Positions 10,249 through 22,174 of a stretch of 64,000 nt of DNA are shown here, in pieces; the stretch's first letter is position 1; each line of letters starts with the position of its first letter. The translations under genes and the position numbers were made by a program. Where the stretch lies: assembly GCF_000787575.1 (NCBI RefSeq), contig NW_012236503.1, forward strand, positions 326,366 through 390,365, given 5' to 3'. This DNA is from Acytostelium subglobosum LB1. Its lineage: Eukaryota; Evosea; Eumycetozoa; Acytosteliales; Acytosteliaceae. The notes beneath the pieces were generated by a model that was not told where the DNA came from, made no database searches, and was given only the letters and a program-made list of their open reading frames with translations.

Positions 10249-13035
10249 ATGGACCCAAGTATGTCAATGTCAATTACTTGGGCAACTGACAAGACACTCA
10301 TATTAACAACCAATATCATACTTTAGAATTCATTGAAGCCAGTCTAGGTAATGTTGGTGGATTATTAGGTGAGGCCAACACTTATAGCGAATGGGTTGAA
10401 GCCAACAAGACTCCAACACCTCAAGGGTCTGGCTTCAACAAACGTCTAATCGTACTAGGCAAATACAAACTACTCTCATTGAAGAAGGGTACATTTGGCA
10501 ACTCTGTAAGTTAGTTACATCAACATCCAAGAGTCATGTCATTGGCAAGACACTCATCAATCAATCCAAATAATCAAACTACTTGTAGGTCGAACTCAAC
10601 TTCCACCTCCTCAACATCACTGAGATCAACTACTTGGACAATGATGAGACTTTGGTGATCAAATATAAGGAGCTGGTTAATGACCTGCCCGTGCATGGTG
10701 GTTTGACCATCCGTGCTACGTTCGAGAGGATCCAGCACTTGTTGCGCGCAATCCGCAAGAACATCCGTTTGATCACCCATGGTATCACAGAGAGCCATGC
10801 ACTTAAGCTCAACTACCCAGAGGATAAATTGCTGGCCTTTGACGAGCCGCTTCCAATGTCCTCAGCCAACGGCTATGTCGACACGTACATCGCCAACTCC
10901 TGGCTCTACAAGACGGTCGCCACCGTCGACTACGTGAGATATATCGAGGGTCTGGCTCAGAATGGCTTGGACGAGCTGGACTTCACCCAAAGTGCTGGCA
11001 ATGATCCAAACTCTGAATACAGCTTCAACCTCTTCACAGCCCTCGTGGCCCTTGCTCACAACACATTTTTCAAGTCCGTCAACCTCTCGGCACTTCCACA
11101 TGCAAACAGTAAGTGATCACTCATTCAATCAATCAATCACTCGATCAATCACTGACTCAATCACTCATAGTTGTCAACGCATTGGCATTGGCATTGGAAA
11201 CGAACCAAACGTTGACCAAGCTAAACTTGTCAGACCTTCGCATTGAACAATCATTCCAACCAATTGCCAATGCATTGGTAAAGAACACACAAAACGCTGT
11301 ACACTCACTTGACTTGTCAAAGAACAACATAGCCTACCCCGCCATGATGTCACTCTGTACCTTCTTCTCAAAGATGCAACATGGCCTTGTCAGCCTGGAC
11401 CTGTCCAACTGCGACCTCAAGCCTAGATGCGTGGTCATCCTCTTCCAAGCATTCGAGCGCAACTTTGGCATGTCGCTGGCCATCAAGTCCCTCAACCTAT
11501 CAAACAACAAACCGGGGGACAGCGGTCAACAAGCCATCGCCAGCTGGATGAGCAAGATCAAGGGCTGCAACAAGCTGAGCTATCTCAATCTGAGCAACTG
11601 TGGCATCAACTTCTCAATAATGGGTCCCGCGTTGGGACATGTGGACGTGGCCCATCTTTGCCTTTCGGGCAACAAGATCGACAAGAATGCCGCCAAACTA
11701 CTTGCAGAGAATGTGCTCAACTCCACAGAGAACCTGCTGCACCTGGACTTGAGCAACTGCTGGCTTGGATACTACCCGCTCGAGCATATCTTCAGCTCGC
11801 TCAACCTAAACAAGCGTCCAGCAAGATTGAACATCAACCTGTCCAACAATGGCCTGTCCGCCAGCGAGGCCTCTGTCATTGGAAAGTATGTTGGCGGCAT
11901 CCAAAACCTATCCGGCCTGGACCTCTCCCACAACAAGCTTCCATGTCGTGCGCTTATCGACATCCTGGGCTCGATCAGAATCATGAGCAACTGCAACTTA
12001 CATCAGCTCAACCTGTCCAACAACTACTTTGCCGAGGGTGCCGAAGGCGAGCACCTATGCAACCTGATCGCCAAGATCATCAACAGTGTGGAGTCACTCA
12101 AAGCAGTTAACTTGAGTGGCGGCAAGTATCCCTTGGGCAAGGCGTTGGTGCCACTGTTTGGCGAGCTGGCCAAGAGCATCACCCTCAAGGAGATCGACCT
12201 CTCAGACAACGCACTGGGAGACTGGGCCGCATCCAGCCTGGGCGAGGTGCTTCGACATAACTCGGCACTCAACTATATCAACCTGGACAACAATCAATTC
12301 TCCCTTCAGGGCTGGACCAGCATTGCCCAACCCCTATTGTTCGATGTCAATCGCTCGCTCAATCATTTGGAGATCTCCAGGACAATCGCATCGGTCCATA
12401 CCTCTAGCCTTGTGAGCAACTTCAAGGCCAGTCCAGTGATTGGTGGACTGTCAAGCCAGAAGAAGTGCCAGCTCGTAGGTATCTTCATCAAGATTCAGAA
12501 CAAGGTTGCAGAGAATCGCTTTGAGTCTTCGATGAATGCCAACGCGTACGTGTCAGAGTATGCTGGTGGCGAGGTGGTCAACCGCGGTGTTGAGCATGTT
12601 GTCGAAGCCGTGCCACTTGTTGCCGTGCCCGTCCACCTGGCCGCACTGCCATTGCCCATGTCTCCACGTACCGATGCAACAACACCAGAGTTGTTGAATG
12701 CGAAGGATGTGGCTGCTCAAGCCACCCTCCAGGATGGCGCACAGGTCGACCAGACCCTAGAGAAACCAGACGTGTCCAATGACTCGCTGAGAATCAGCCA
12801 GACAAGATCCCTGCCCACAATAGAGAACTCGGATTGGCAACCTGATGACACGAGTGAGTTTGAGCACGTCGATCATGATGAAGCCTATTTCTACGAGCTA
12901 AACAGTGATGGCGAATCAACAAGCTCACGTCGCCAAATTGCCAAAGAGCATCCAGCTGAGCCAGCCTCATCGTCAGAGGAGAAGCAACAAGATCAAACAT
13001 TGCTCATCGCTGCTCCACCCGTCGAGGCACTCTAG
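10249..13035 (+). CDS. CARMIL-like protein: PH-like N-terminus plus leucine-rich repeats
   Basis: Four exons, 10249-10258, 10327-10505, 10589-11108 and 11171-13035, splice in phase to 857 residues. The first exon encodes only MDP plus one base. Residues of about 30-120 (KRLIVLGKYKLLSLKKG onwards) resemble the CARMIL-type PH domain. From about residue 170 to 650 there are some fifteen ribonuclease-inhibitor-type repeats built on LxxLDLSNN. The tail (650-857) is acidic and disordered. CARMIL proteins bind capping protein and myosin I to control actin assembly at membranes. I do not see the capping-protein-interaction motif or a long proline-rich tail, and the protein is about 200 residues shorter than classical CARMIL. 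It is therefore either a paralogue or a scaffold without capping-protein binding. Confidence 0.8.
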
Positions 13036-13086
13036 AATGAGTAGCGCAAGTCACAAACAAACACCCCAAGGCACTAACTAAACATC

Positions 13087-13140
13087 CAACTTCCAACTTC
13101 CAACTTCCAATATCCAAACTTCCAAACTTCCAAACTTCCA
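13087..13140 (+). repeat. CAACTTC/CAAACTTC short tandem repeat
   Basis: Three copies of a 7-base unit followed by three copies of an 8-base variant lie in the 3' flank of the LRR gene. They are AC-rich on the sense strand. Confidence 0.85.
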
Positions 13141-13227
13141 ATCACACACAATCAAGACAAGTGTATATAATATATGATGATGTTGTTGTCGCTAGCAATA
13201 AATAAAGGATTTCTTAAGTGTTATTGG

Positions 13228-14784
13228 CTATATACATATTGGTTCGCCCTGCGTCGGGATGTTGACTTGAATGCCAACTGGATTGTAGTCGGTCAGCTCC
13301 TTGTAGATGATCTGGCGTATGTTGAGTCGCTTGTTGGCGGATGGCGTCTGGTTCACCAGTGGCTTGATATGCTGGACGATCAGCTTCACATGGCTGAGAC
13401 TCTTCATCCTTGGCGTGGGCTGGACACCGAGGTCCAGCAAAGATACCAACAAAGGCATAATATCCTTTGGTCTCAAATGACCAAACAACTGGCTCTCAGA
13501 TTGATTATTAGGATAAGAGCATTCCAAGAATATTGCCTTTAACTTGTCGATTCGTACATTCTTCCAGACATTCTATAATAGTTGATAAATTGAGTCAGTG
13601 TTAGTGAGTGTGGATGGGGTGATTCCAGTTGATCAATAACTAAACTTTGAATAACTTACATAAATCTTTTGTTGATAATCACAATTGTAGTTTCCACTTG
13701 GTATACCAGTGTCAGAGAAGAAGACGACTTGCTCCGCTGTGATCTGATCGTTATATATGAATGCAGTTGATTGAATATCGTTATGACATGTTGAGTAGGC
13801 AGTCAACTGTGCATTATTTGGGAATGTATTGACCAATGATTGTCTCTGTGTATCGTTTAGGAATATAACATCCGTCAAGTTATAACCTCTACCCTCAATC
13901 ATTGTGAAGTAGTCGTATCTACCAAACTATAAATGAATCAAAGTGTTAGTACATTGTTGATTGAATGATCACGAATTGATGACTTACTCCTGGAAGGTTT
14001 GGCCAAAGAACATTGTTAAAGATGTGATTTTGGATAGAGTTGATTGTGAATGGGAGACCGACGATGGCCTTTTTGGTGAGGATTGATGTGCCAAGAATGG
14101 GATTGAGAAGATCTTTGAGGAGACCGATCAGTCCATTGTCAATCTTCATGTCCAAGGCATTGGAGGGGAGGTAGTCCTCCGGACTGGCTTGTACCATGCC
14201 TTGAATATGATCCATATGTGGATGTCCAATGACATAGCCCAATACGTGATTCCTGATGAACCAGGCCACTTGTTGATCGATCTGGGTGGCCCATGGTGGG
14301 AATGTGATATTGAAGTATGTTGCATAGTTTGTGTCTCTGAGGAATGACTGTGCACCAGTCCACAATGTACCGGCATCGAATGCAATAAATACACTTGAGC
14401 CTCTCTTTGTGAATAGGAATGCTGACAGGTTACTCTCATCCAATCCACCACCAGTACCCAATGGTATTGTTATAAATGATGATCGTTTACATGCTATGTA
14501 ATTTCCAAGATCATTATAATTCATATAATATGAGCTGGATGAGTCCTGTTTTGGTTATTGATGCTGGGTGTAAGTGATCAATCAATCATGGGACCATGGA
14601 TACATGATCCACTTACCATTGAATCTGATGTGCATACCGTGAAGCATGTTGACGCCAGTATTAATATTAAAATAATAAATAAACCTGATGGATGCCTGCT
14701 GCTATATTGATTGATTGATTGGATTAGTGAGTGAGTGATTGAATGAGTGAGTGAGTTCCACAGGACATACCTTGATGATGCCAT
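13228..14784 (-). CDS. pdsA: Extracellular cyclic nucleotide phosphodiesterase, class II (PdsA-like)
   Basis: Five exons, 14771-14784, 14617-14701, 13988-14545, 13660-13926 and 13228-13572, splice in phase to 422 residues. The first two exons together encode a signal peptide (MASSSSRHPSG then an Ile/Leu-rich core). The domain shows the class II metal-binding motif HPHMDH and the preceding FDAGTLWTG. A strand-rich middle follows, then ECSYPN (the second metal-site region) and a C-terminal helix. Class II enzymes hydrolyse cAMP outside the cell, shaping the chemotactic gradients of aggregation. Length matches the D. discoideum enzyme (about 450). One caveat is the tiny first exon, chosen because it gives a good signal peptide and an exact splice phase. 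Confidence 0.9.
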
Positions 14785-15526
14785 TGATCGATGGCAATGG
14801 CTATTGCCTTATGTGATTGATTAAGTGATTGAGTGATTGAGTGATTGAGTGTTGGGGTGAGGGTGAGGGTTGGTAAGGCCTGTAGTTAACTCTACACTTT
14901 CCAAGATGATTGATTGATTGTATGGAAAATTATAAATAAAATCTGACGTCAGATCGACAGTGAATGTATAAATGTTGTTTGATTGAATATGAAGGATGTT
15001 GTTGATTATTATTTTGATTGATGTGATGTGATTGATTGATTGAATGAATGAAAGGATGGATGACGTTTCCGTTAAGAATGGTTAAAGGAATGTGATAATA
15101 TATAATTAATAATATCGCTTAATTGTTTTTTTTTTTTTCCTGCTTCTCCTCCTAACTTGGTCGACTGAATGGATGGATGGATGACTGTGTCTGTTTGGTT
15201 GGTTGGTTGTTGCCTCACACAAAGTAAGTAAGGTTGGTTGGAGATGGAGATTAGTTCAACTGTTGGGAGATCATTTAAAATATGAAGTGAAGTGGCTGTT
15301 TCAATCAACAAGATATAGTGCTGTCTCCGCGTCCGGCGACTGTGGAACATGGATTGGATGTGGTGGTGATGTGGATGGATGTATGGACGGACGAGCGAGA
15401 GATTGAATGAGTGATGGAGGGGAGTGAGGGAGTGAGGGTAGGGAGTGAGGGTGTACCGTCATATGTGTAGCACCACCTCATCATCATTAAATTCATTCAT
15501 TCAATCAATCAATCAATCAATCAATC

Positions 15527-15626
15527 NNNNNNNNNNNNNNNNNNNNNNNNNNNNNNNNNNNNNNNNNNNNNNNNNNNNNNNNNNNNNNNNNNNNNNNNNN
15601 NNNNNNNNNNNNNNNNNNNNNNNNNN
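15527..15626. other. Assembly gap of 100 N
   Basis: Exactly 100 undetermined bases, flanked on both sides by TCAATCAATC repeats. The assembler most likely failed in a long tetranucleotide array, and the true length is unknown. Confidence 0.98.
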
Positions 15627-16602
15627 TTCAAATCAATCAATCAATCAATCAAACAATCAAACCCAACATATGGATAAATGAGGGCAAAATGCAACAAACA
15701 TCAGAGTACTTGATCGGGACACATATATTATATATATTATATGTATATGCGCGTAATGCTTGTGCAGTCCAATTTTGGGCACCACCGTCAGCCCGTCAGC
15801 CAGTCCCGGCAAGCTAGTGATTGCTATTTGTTATATTAAGATGATATGATATTGGGGGATTGATTGATTGATAGTGATTGTGTATGTGTATGTGAGTGTA
15901 GGCGATGTTGTTGTTGCACCCATGCTATCTTGTCATCCATCCAACATCCAACATCATATTGGGCAACTGCCAGTTTTCTGACGATGTTGTATTAAGCTAT
16001 CACGGGTTGTGTTGTGATGATGTGAGGTTGTGGTTGGATTGATGGATGGAAGTGATTGAGTGATGGAGTGTACACCATGATGGATATGTCGTGCGTATAA
16101 TTATAGCACTAGGTGTGATTGAATGATTGATTGAACTAGTGGTGGAACAAACAAACAGGCACTACACTCTTTCTTTGGTAATATGAAGATGATGTGTGAC
16201 TTCTCGGATGATGTAACAACAGTATTCAGGATTGCGCAAGTTCATTCAATGGGTGGTGTTGGATGGTTAGTTGGTTGGTAGAGGAGTGGTAAGTGTGTTA
16301 GTGTGAGTTAGTGTGTTTGTCTGATTGTGATTGTGTACCACCCACCAACCGAACCGAACCACATGATTGATGATGATGAATGTTGTTTAGAAGTAAGTGC
16401 CACATGAGTAAGTAAGTGCTCAACAGATCGGTTCGTTTCGTCGTGATGCATCCATGCATTCACTTAGGATATGTAATGTGTAGTATGGTTGAACAATAGG
16501 TGTGTGTGAGTATATTACTGATTAAACATTGATTAGTGATGATGTTCAATGCTTTACAACGTTTGATTGTGACGGGCTGCGATGACTGTCGGGAACGGGC
16601 CT

Positions 16603-16634
16603 GATGTATTTGATCAACTACAATCAAATACATC
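16603..16634. repeat. Perfect 12-bp inverted repeat with 8-nt loop
   Basis: GATGTATTTGAT at 16603-16614 is exactly complementary to ATCAAATACATC at 16623-16634. The eight-base loop between them lies in gene-free DNA, just after a GC-richer stretch (16572-16602). Confidence 0.85.
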
Positions 16635-17414
16635 GTCCATGGATATGCTATGGTCGATCATTGATAAATCAATCAAATCGGAAGGGTGGTCGTGGTCGTC
16701 ATCTTCGTCATGATCATTTAAAAGTATAATATATATATATATATATATAATGACTAAGTTACATCATCAATCCTCATCATCCAATCACACTCACACACAC
16801 TAACCCACACAACTAATGATCTGATCTACAACAATGAAGATCTACATACATACCTACAAGAAAGTAGTTGTTGAACTACTTCATCCATCGATCATCATCA
16901 ACAAGTGTTGTGTTGTGTTGTTGTCAACTTGGCAATGTATGATGGAATGGAATGGAATTGAATTGATCATGATTCCACTTACTCACTCATTCACTCACTC
17001 ATTCATTCCAGTCAACAAGTCAGCTGACTGTCTAATGAGTGTCGTTTCGACGACATTATATTACATACTTATTTAGTATTGTATGATCATCATTCTTATT
17101 ACACTGCCTGAATGAATGAATGACTTTGCTGTGTGTTTTCCACAGTTAGGCCTTGTTCGGGCTCCTTGATTAGACTTGACCTGATCTTATTGTTAATGGG
17201 GAGTGGGTGGTTCAGTGGGGAAGGGGAACAGACAACTCTACAAAGAGTGTTGGAGGGGTGGGTTGGTGGAGGACCAATCAACTTCAACTCAACTTGAGTA
17301 TTTGATTGATGATAAAGAGAGGCTCATTCATTCTAATATTGAGTAAGTTAAAGATCCAACTCATTTATTCAATCATCATATATATAAACACATAAATACA
17401 GAGCAATAGTAGTG

Positions 17415-19260
17415 ATGACTCGATCAAACAACAACATTATAGTGTTCAAAGTACAACATAGAGTAGAGTTTGGACAGAGTGTTAGAGTTGTTGGATCACA
17501 TCCTGGTCTTGGAGGATGGTCCATCGCTCATGGATTGTCACTCAAATGGAATGAACATGATTGGTGGATAGGAGAGTTCATATGTCCAAATAATCATACA
17601 AACGACATCAATATAGAATACAAATATGTAGTCCTTGACAACAACAACAATGAAGATGGTGAATGGGAGTCAAATGGCAATCATAGACTGAGCATGAGCA
17701 TCAGTATGAGTACCACTCAATCAATAATGATTGATGTAATCGATGAATGGAATGGTGGTAATGGAATGAGTCCACTCCTAGACTTCCACAACATCGCCTC
17801 ATCATCATCATCATCATGGGACAACAACAACAACAACCAATATAATATGTTACATCCATTGGATTCACATCAGATACCCAATGCACCTGCACATATATGT
17901 TCATTCATTCTTACGGATGAACGTATAACAGAGTCACATTCAATCCATTTGGTAATAGACTCACTTGGAGATGACATTCATGACTCGATACAAATGCTTC
18001 CTGTCACTCTAACTGGTGCATCACATTGTCAATGGATATGTCAGCTGCTGCTACCTCAATCAACAGAGTTTGAATACATATATGTAGTTCAAGGTGGTAG
18101 CGGACAGGCTGTCACCTGTCGCGAGGACCGTGCACGTCGGTTCACATCACCCCAGCTTCTGTCACATGATCATCAACACCAACACCTAGTCATACACAAT
18201 GATAGTCCACTTCGTATATCCAATGCCCGAGCATCATGGATCACAACAGGACTAGTGGGCCTCGAGCACAAAGACTTTAACTGCTCCCTTGTATCCGTGG
18301 TCCATCTCCTTTTCAACTTCCCCAAGCTTAGACAGGTAGGTGGACGACCCCATTGAGCGATACATGACCATGAAGACTGACCCCATCATCCCCATTCACA
18401 GCGACTGATAGACACTCCACAATACAAAGGCAGGCCATATAGCAGTTGTCTGTCAACTATTTTCAAGGATATGGAGCAAGGCCAGCAAACGGACTTGGCT
18501 GGTCTGCGGTCATTGGTGGCACTCAGCTCTGATGCTGGCGAGATACTCAATATCATACTATGTGAAGTCATTGATGAGATATCAAGGAGTAATAGTGTCC
18601 TCGACAACAACAACATGGGTATTCGCCACATGTTTGAAGGAGACCTTGCCAAGACAGCGATCGTCTTGGACAGGAATGGCAACATCGAGTCGGTTAAGTC
18701 ACACAGCGAGAAGTTTGTCAATATCATACTGCCAGTGCGCGGCTTTGTCTCGCTGGAGGAGTCGCTCAAGGTCTACCAGCACAACATCGAGCAGGTGGGC
18801 ACGACCACATTCGAGACGATCGTGGCCTTTGACAACATGCCCGATGTGTTTGTCGTCCAGCTTGATCGCGCGCATCAACAACACGATCATCATCACTACA
18901 CCAAGGTCACAAACCGCTTCTCATTCCCCAAGCGATTCATCCCTGTCAATCAGACTGTGTACGGGATCAAGGCGATCATCTGTCATCAAGGCGACTCGCT
19001 TAACGACGGACACTTCTTTGCCTATGTACGTCGCGGCAAGCAATGGCTCAAATGTGATGGCGTCTCCATCGAACAAGTCTCTCGCAAGATGGCCTTCTAC
19101 GACAGCTTTGGAGGCAGTCCAAATGATGGACAAGCATGTAAGTGTTGTCCTTGTCGTGTCGTTGTCAATGTTCCAGCGCTAACTCATCGATCCATCCATT
19201 GTAGATATACTTGTATACGAGAAGCAGGATGGCTCTCCAACAGGTGCCCCTGCTCCATAA
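17415..19260 (+). CDS. Starch-binding (CBM20) domain fused to ubiquitin-specific protease
   Basis: Three exons, 17415-18335, 18402-19137 and 19205-19260, join in phase to 570 residues. Residues 1-110 are a CBM20-like starch/glycogen-binding domain (VFKVQHRVEFGQSVRVVGS, LGGWS, then the WWIGEF and EYKYVV strands). A Ser/Asn linker and a second beta-rich segment (about 155-265) follow. From about residue 278 a USP peptidase fold begins (GLVGLEHKDFNCSL). The nucleophile Cys is near 290, and the catalytic His lies in DGHFFAYV near 510 with Asp in KCDG soon after. The canonical NLGNTCY box is degenerate here, retaining Asn-Cys. USP enzymes remove ubiquitin. The fusion suggests a deubiquitinase targeted to glycogen or another glucan. 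Stop is 24 bases from the convergent RRF gene. Confidence 0.82.
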
Positions 19261-19284
19261 CCCTTAACTTATGGATCCGCCTTA

Positions 19285-20347
19285 TTAGGCATTTATTTCC
19301 TTGACCTTTGATTCATTCAACTTGGTCAAGGTGGCAATATAGTCGTCGGTGATCTTCTGGATGTTCTTGTCCACGGTCTTCTCGTCATCCTTTGTAAACT
19401 TATAACTCTTCTTCACCATGTCCGCTGCATCCTTTCTATGTCTTCTTATGCTGACCTTGGCCTGATTGATTGTTTGGTTGATTGATTGATGGGCGAGTCA
19501 GTTCAATGTCTTTCCATCTCATTCATTCATTCAAAGTAGTACTACTTACTGTCTCTGCCAGGTTGTTTGCTGACTTTATAAGTGTTTGGCGAAGCTCTTG
19601 TGTTGGCCTGTAAAGGGATAGGATGGTAAGTACATGGGTCGCACATACATCAACTCAATCAATCAATCTTCAACACTTACTTTGGCATTGCAAGTTTGAT
19701 CATCTGACCTTGGACCTGTGGGCTCATGCCAAGGTCTGATCGTGACTGAAGTGCCTTCTCAACGTACTTCAACAGCTGTTGTACGCCATGCAGGTAGTAG
19801 GGTGTTGGTCAAGTTAGTCAATAGTCAATGATCAATGGAAGGACTGGCAAGAACATACAGTTGGATCAAAGAGTGTGAGATGGAGAGTGAGAGCATCCTT
19901 GACAGTGACCATGGCCACTTGATTGAGTGGAAGGGTACCATTGGGCGTTTCGACTTGGATGAGATCTAGGAGTTCGGGACCAGCACGTCCACATCTAATA
20001 TTGCCGTAGCCACGACGAATGAAGTCGATGGTGGCATCACATGCTTGTTTCATCGCAGTGAGATCGACGTCTTTGACTGATGATATGACTACATCATCCT
20101 TCTTATCTGACTTGCCACCGCCTCCACCCTTCTTTGCACGTCCACTACATAACATTGTAGCGGCGGAGTTGGCGGTACCATTATCTCCAATGACATTTAT
20201 GAATGATCCAGTCAATGGAGTATTTCTTGTAATATAGTGACGGCTGCCAGTCAATGAGATGAAGCTTGGGCCAGTTCTTGAGCAAGTCTGCTGTAAGTAT
20301 GATTGAAGTGTTGAAGCCACTCGCAGTCTTCTTGTTATCATCATCAT
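19285..20347 (-). CDS. mrrf: Ribosome recycling factor, mitochondrial
   Basis: Four exons, 19859-20347, 19681-19775, 19550-19607 and 19285-19461, splice in phase to 272 residues. The first 70 residues are basic, rich in Ser/Thr/Arg and nearly free of acid, as in a mitochondrial presequence. A Gly-rich linker follows, then the RRF domain. Markers are the GYGNIRCGRAGPELLDLIQVETPNG block, LNQVAMVTVKDALTLHLTLFDPT, and the C-terminal helix with PTQELRQTLIKSANNLAETAKVSIRRHRKDA. RRF releases post-termination ribosomes together with EF-G. An in-frame upstream Met at 20479 would add 44 residues, but I prefer the Met run at 20347 for its presequence. Confidence 0.9.
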
Positions 20348-20541
20348 CGTCGTGTTGTCGTAGTAGTTGTATATGTATGAACGAAGTTGAAAGTAAACGC
20401 GAAGAATGAATGAAGTTGAAGGGGGGAGGGTTCGCTTTTTGAACAACTTTGAACTCGAATGAGCCCAAGTCAGGACCATTCATTCATACTTATAATTGAA
20501 TATACTTATATTTATAACATAGATAGATAGATAGGTTGTGA

Positions 20542-21978
20542 ATGGATCATTCAAATAATCAACAAGATGGGAATGATGATGATATTCCCGTGCCAGAGTC
20601 ATGGGATGACGACGATGATGCAACTCAACTATACCTTCAACAACAGATAGATAGACGAATGGCATCATTGAGTATACAACAACAACAGAATAACAATGCT
20701 AAACAATCAACAACAACAACGATAACAACAACAAATATACAGACACCAGCATCACAACAGGAACCTGAGGAACCTCTGATACTTATCAACTTTACAAAGT
20801 TCACTGATGGTCATGTCGTTTGGAATAAGGTGGAGAACAAGCTGGATGGAGGAAGATTGTTTAAGATGTTGGTGCAGAAGATTAAGGAGTCACAGCAGTC
20901 GTTTGAGATTGTGACGGACGACCTGTGGCAGCGCGGTTTGGCCTTTCACTCGACGACGCGCACGTGGACCGACGATATCCGCACGCTGGAGCGACTGCAC
21001 AGTGGCGACTTCTTCTCGATGATCGCCTACCCCGTGGTTGCCGGCGGCTTCCTCGTCAGCGAGATGTGGCGCAAGGTCAAGGAGCGCACCGAGTGGCGCA
21101 GCGTCAACTTCCTCAAGTGTATATATCTGGCCAAGTGCAATCGCAGTCTGATGTACAAGCATCGCATGGCATTGGCGCTCGAGTTCATGGCGATCGAACA
21201 AAAGGTGCTGGGGCGCACCGCGCAACGCATGCTCGACGAGGAGGCTCTGGAACACGAGGCACAGGTCAAGGCATATGAACGAGCATTATTCCAGCGCCAC
21301 GAGAAGGAGATCACCAAACGAATTATCACATCGCTGCAAAAGTCTATTGGCAGCAATGAAGGCATCAACCTGAATGACGACAGGGTATTCAATCCCCAGC
21401 AACATTGGCTGGATCAAGACAACGACAACGAGGAAGAGGAGGAATATGATAACGACGACAATGAGAACTACGACCAAGAGGAGGGAGATTATGATGGCGA
21501 GGAGGGAGACTATGATGGAGACGACGAACAGGCCGCCCCTCAAGAGCAAGACAAGGACGTGAATGTTGACGTGGACAAGGACAAGGACGTGGACAAGGAC
21601 GACGAAGCTGAGGATGATCAAGACCAAGATGATGAATATTTGGATGAAGCAGACAATGAGGATGATGGCCCATCAATCAAAGTGACCCATTCTGCACTAA
21701 AATACAAAGACGACAATGACAATGAAGAAGACGAGGACAATGACAACGACAATGAGAAGGACAATGAGATTGATAAGACACCACTTGAACCACCAAAGGC
21801 TATAATGAATGTATTGGATCAGGTGATGGCAATGATCTTTAGTTCATTGACAATAGTAGATGATGAACAGACACATTTCAGAACACTGGATCGTCTGCAA
21901 CAATCAGTTAGAGACAATTGGAAAGAAGAGTTTGGATGTCTACCGCCCACCTGTATCTGGCGTGATGACATGTCCTAA
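20542..21978 (+). CDS. Hypothetical acidic protein, 478 aa
   Basis: A single exon. Residues 1-75 are low-complexity (Asp, Gln, Asn, Thr). Residues of about 78-265 form a folded, mostly helical domain with Trp-rich motifs (WQRGLAFHSTTRTWTDDIRTLERL) and a long charged helix (EALEHEAQVKAYERALFQRHEKEI). Residues 285-420 are an extreme Asp/Glu tract with DYDGEEGDYDGDD and DKDKDVDKDD units. A short helical segment closes the protein. I recognise no family. Acidic tails of this kind occur in histone- or ribosome-binding proteins, but that is only analogy. The middle domain has strongly C/G-ending codons, so it is truly coding. Confidence 0.75.
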   Translation: MDHSNNQQDGNDDDIPVPESWDDDDDATQLYLQQQIDRRMASLSIQQQQNNNAKQSTTTTITTTNIQTPASQQEPEEPLILINFTKFTDGHVVWNKVENKLDGGRLFKMLVQKIKESQQSFEIVTDDLWQRGLAFHSTTRTWTDDIRTLERLHSGDFFSMIAYPVVAGGFLVSEMWRKVKERTEWRSVNFLKCIYLAKCNRSLMYKHRMALALEFMAIEQKVLGRTAQRMLDEEALEHEAQVKAYERALFQRHEKEITKRIITSLQKSIGSNEGINLNDDRVFNPQQHWLDQDNDNEEEEEYDNDDNENYDQEEGDYDGEEGDYDGDDEQAAPQEQDKDVNVDVDKDKDVDKDDEAEDDQDQDDEYLDEADNEDDGPSIKVTHSALKYKDDNDNEEDEDNDNDNEKDNEIDKTPLEPPKAIMNVLDQVMAMIFSSLTIVDDEQTHFRTLDRLQQSVRDNWKEEFGCLPPTCIWRDDMS

Positions 21979-22174
21979 TACCGATACACCTACTGATGGA
22001 AATAAACGACTACTCTTCCATCAATATCAATAAGCTCAAGGGGCCATCAATCATGGACTTGCGAGTCCACCAAATTGTTAATTTATGGGACAACCCCACA
22101 CATTGAAGATCACTCTTTCATTCATTCATTCAACAACTTAGAGATAAAGATAAAGATAGAGATAGAGATATAGG

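Larger units (their letters stand above)
14785..17414. other. Gene-poor spacer with assembly gap
   Basis: About 2.6 kb with no supported gene. It contains many TTGA/GATG tracts, an AT dinucleotide run at about 16728-16749, a short GC-rich island at about 15748-15822 and the hairpin at 16603-16634. Small ORFs are built from repeat-derived Ser-Ile-Asn-Gln or His-Ser peptides. Confidence 0.6.

Noticed and set aside
15445-15681. ORF running through the N gap
   Set aside because: It is repeat translation (Ser-Ile-Asn-Gln) across undetermined bases.
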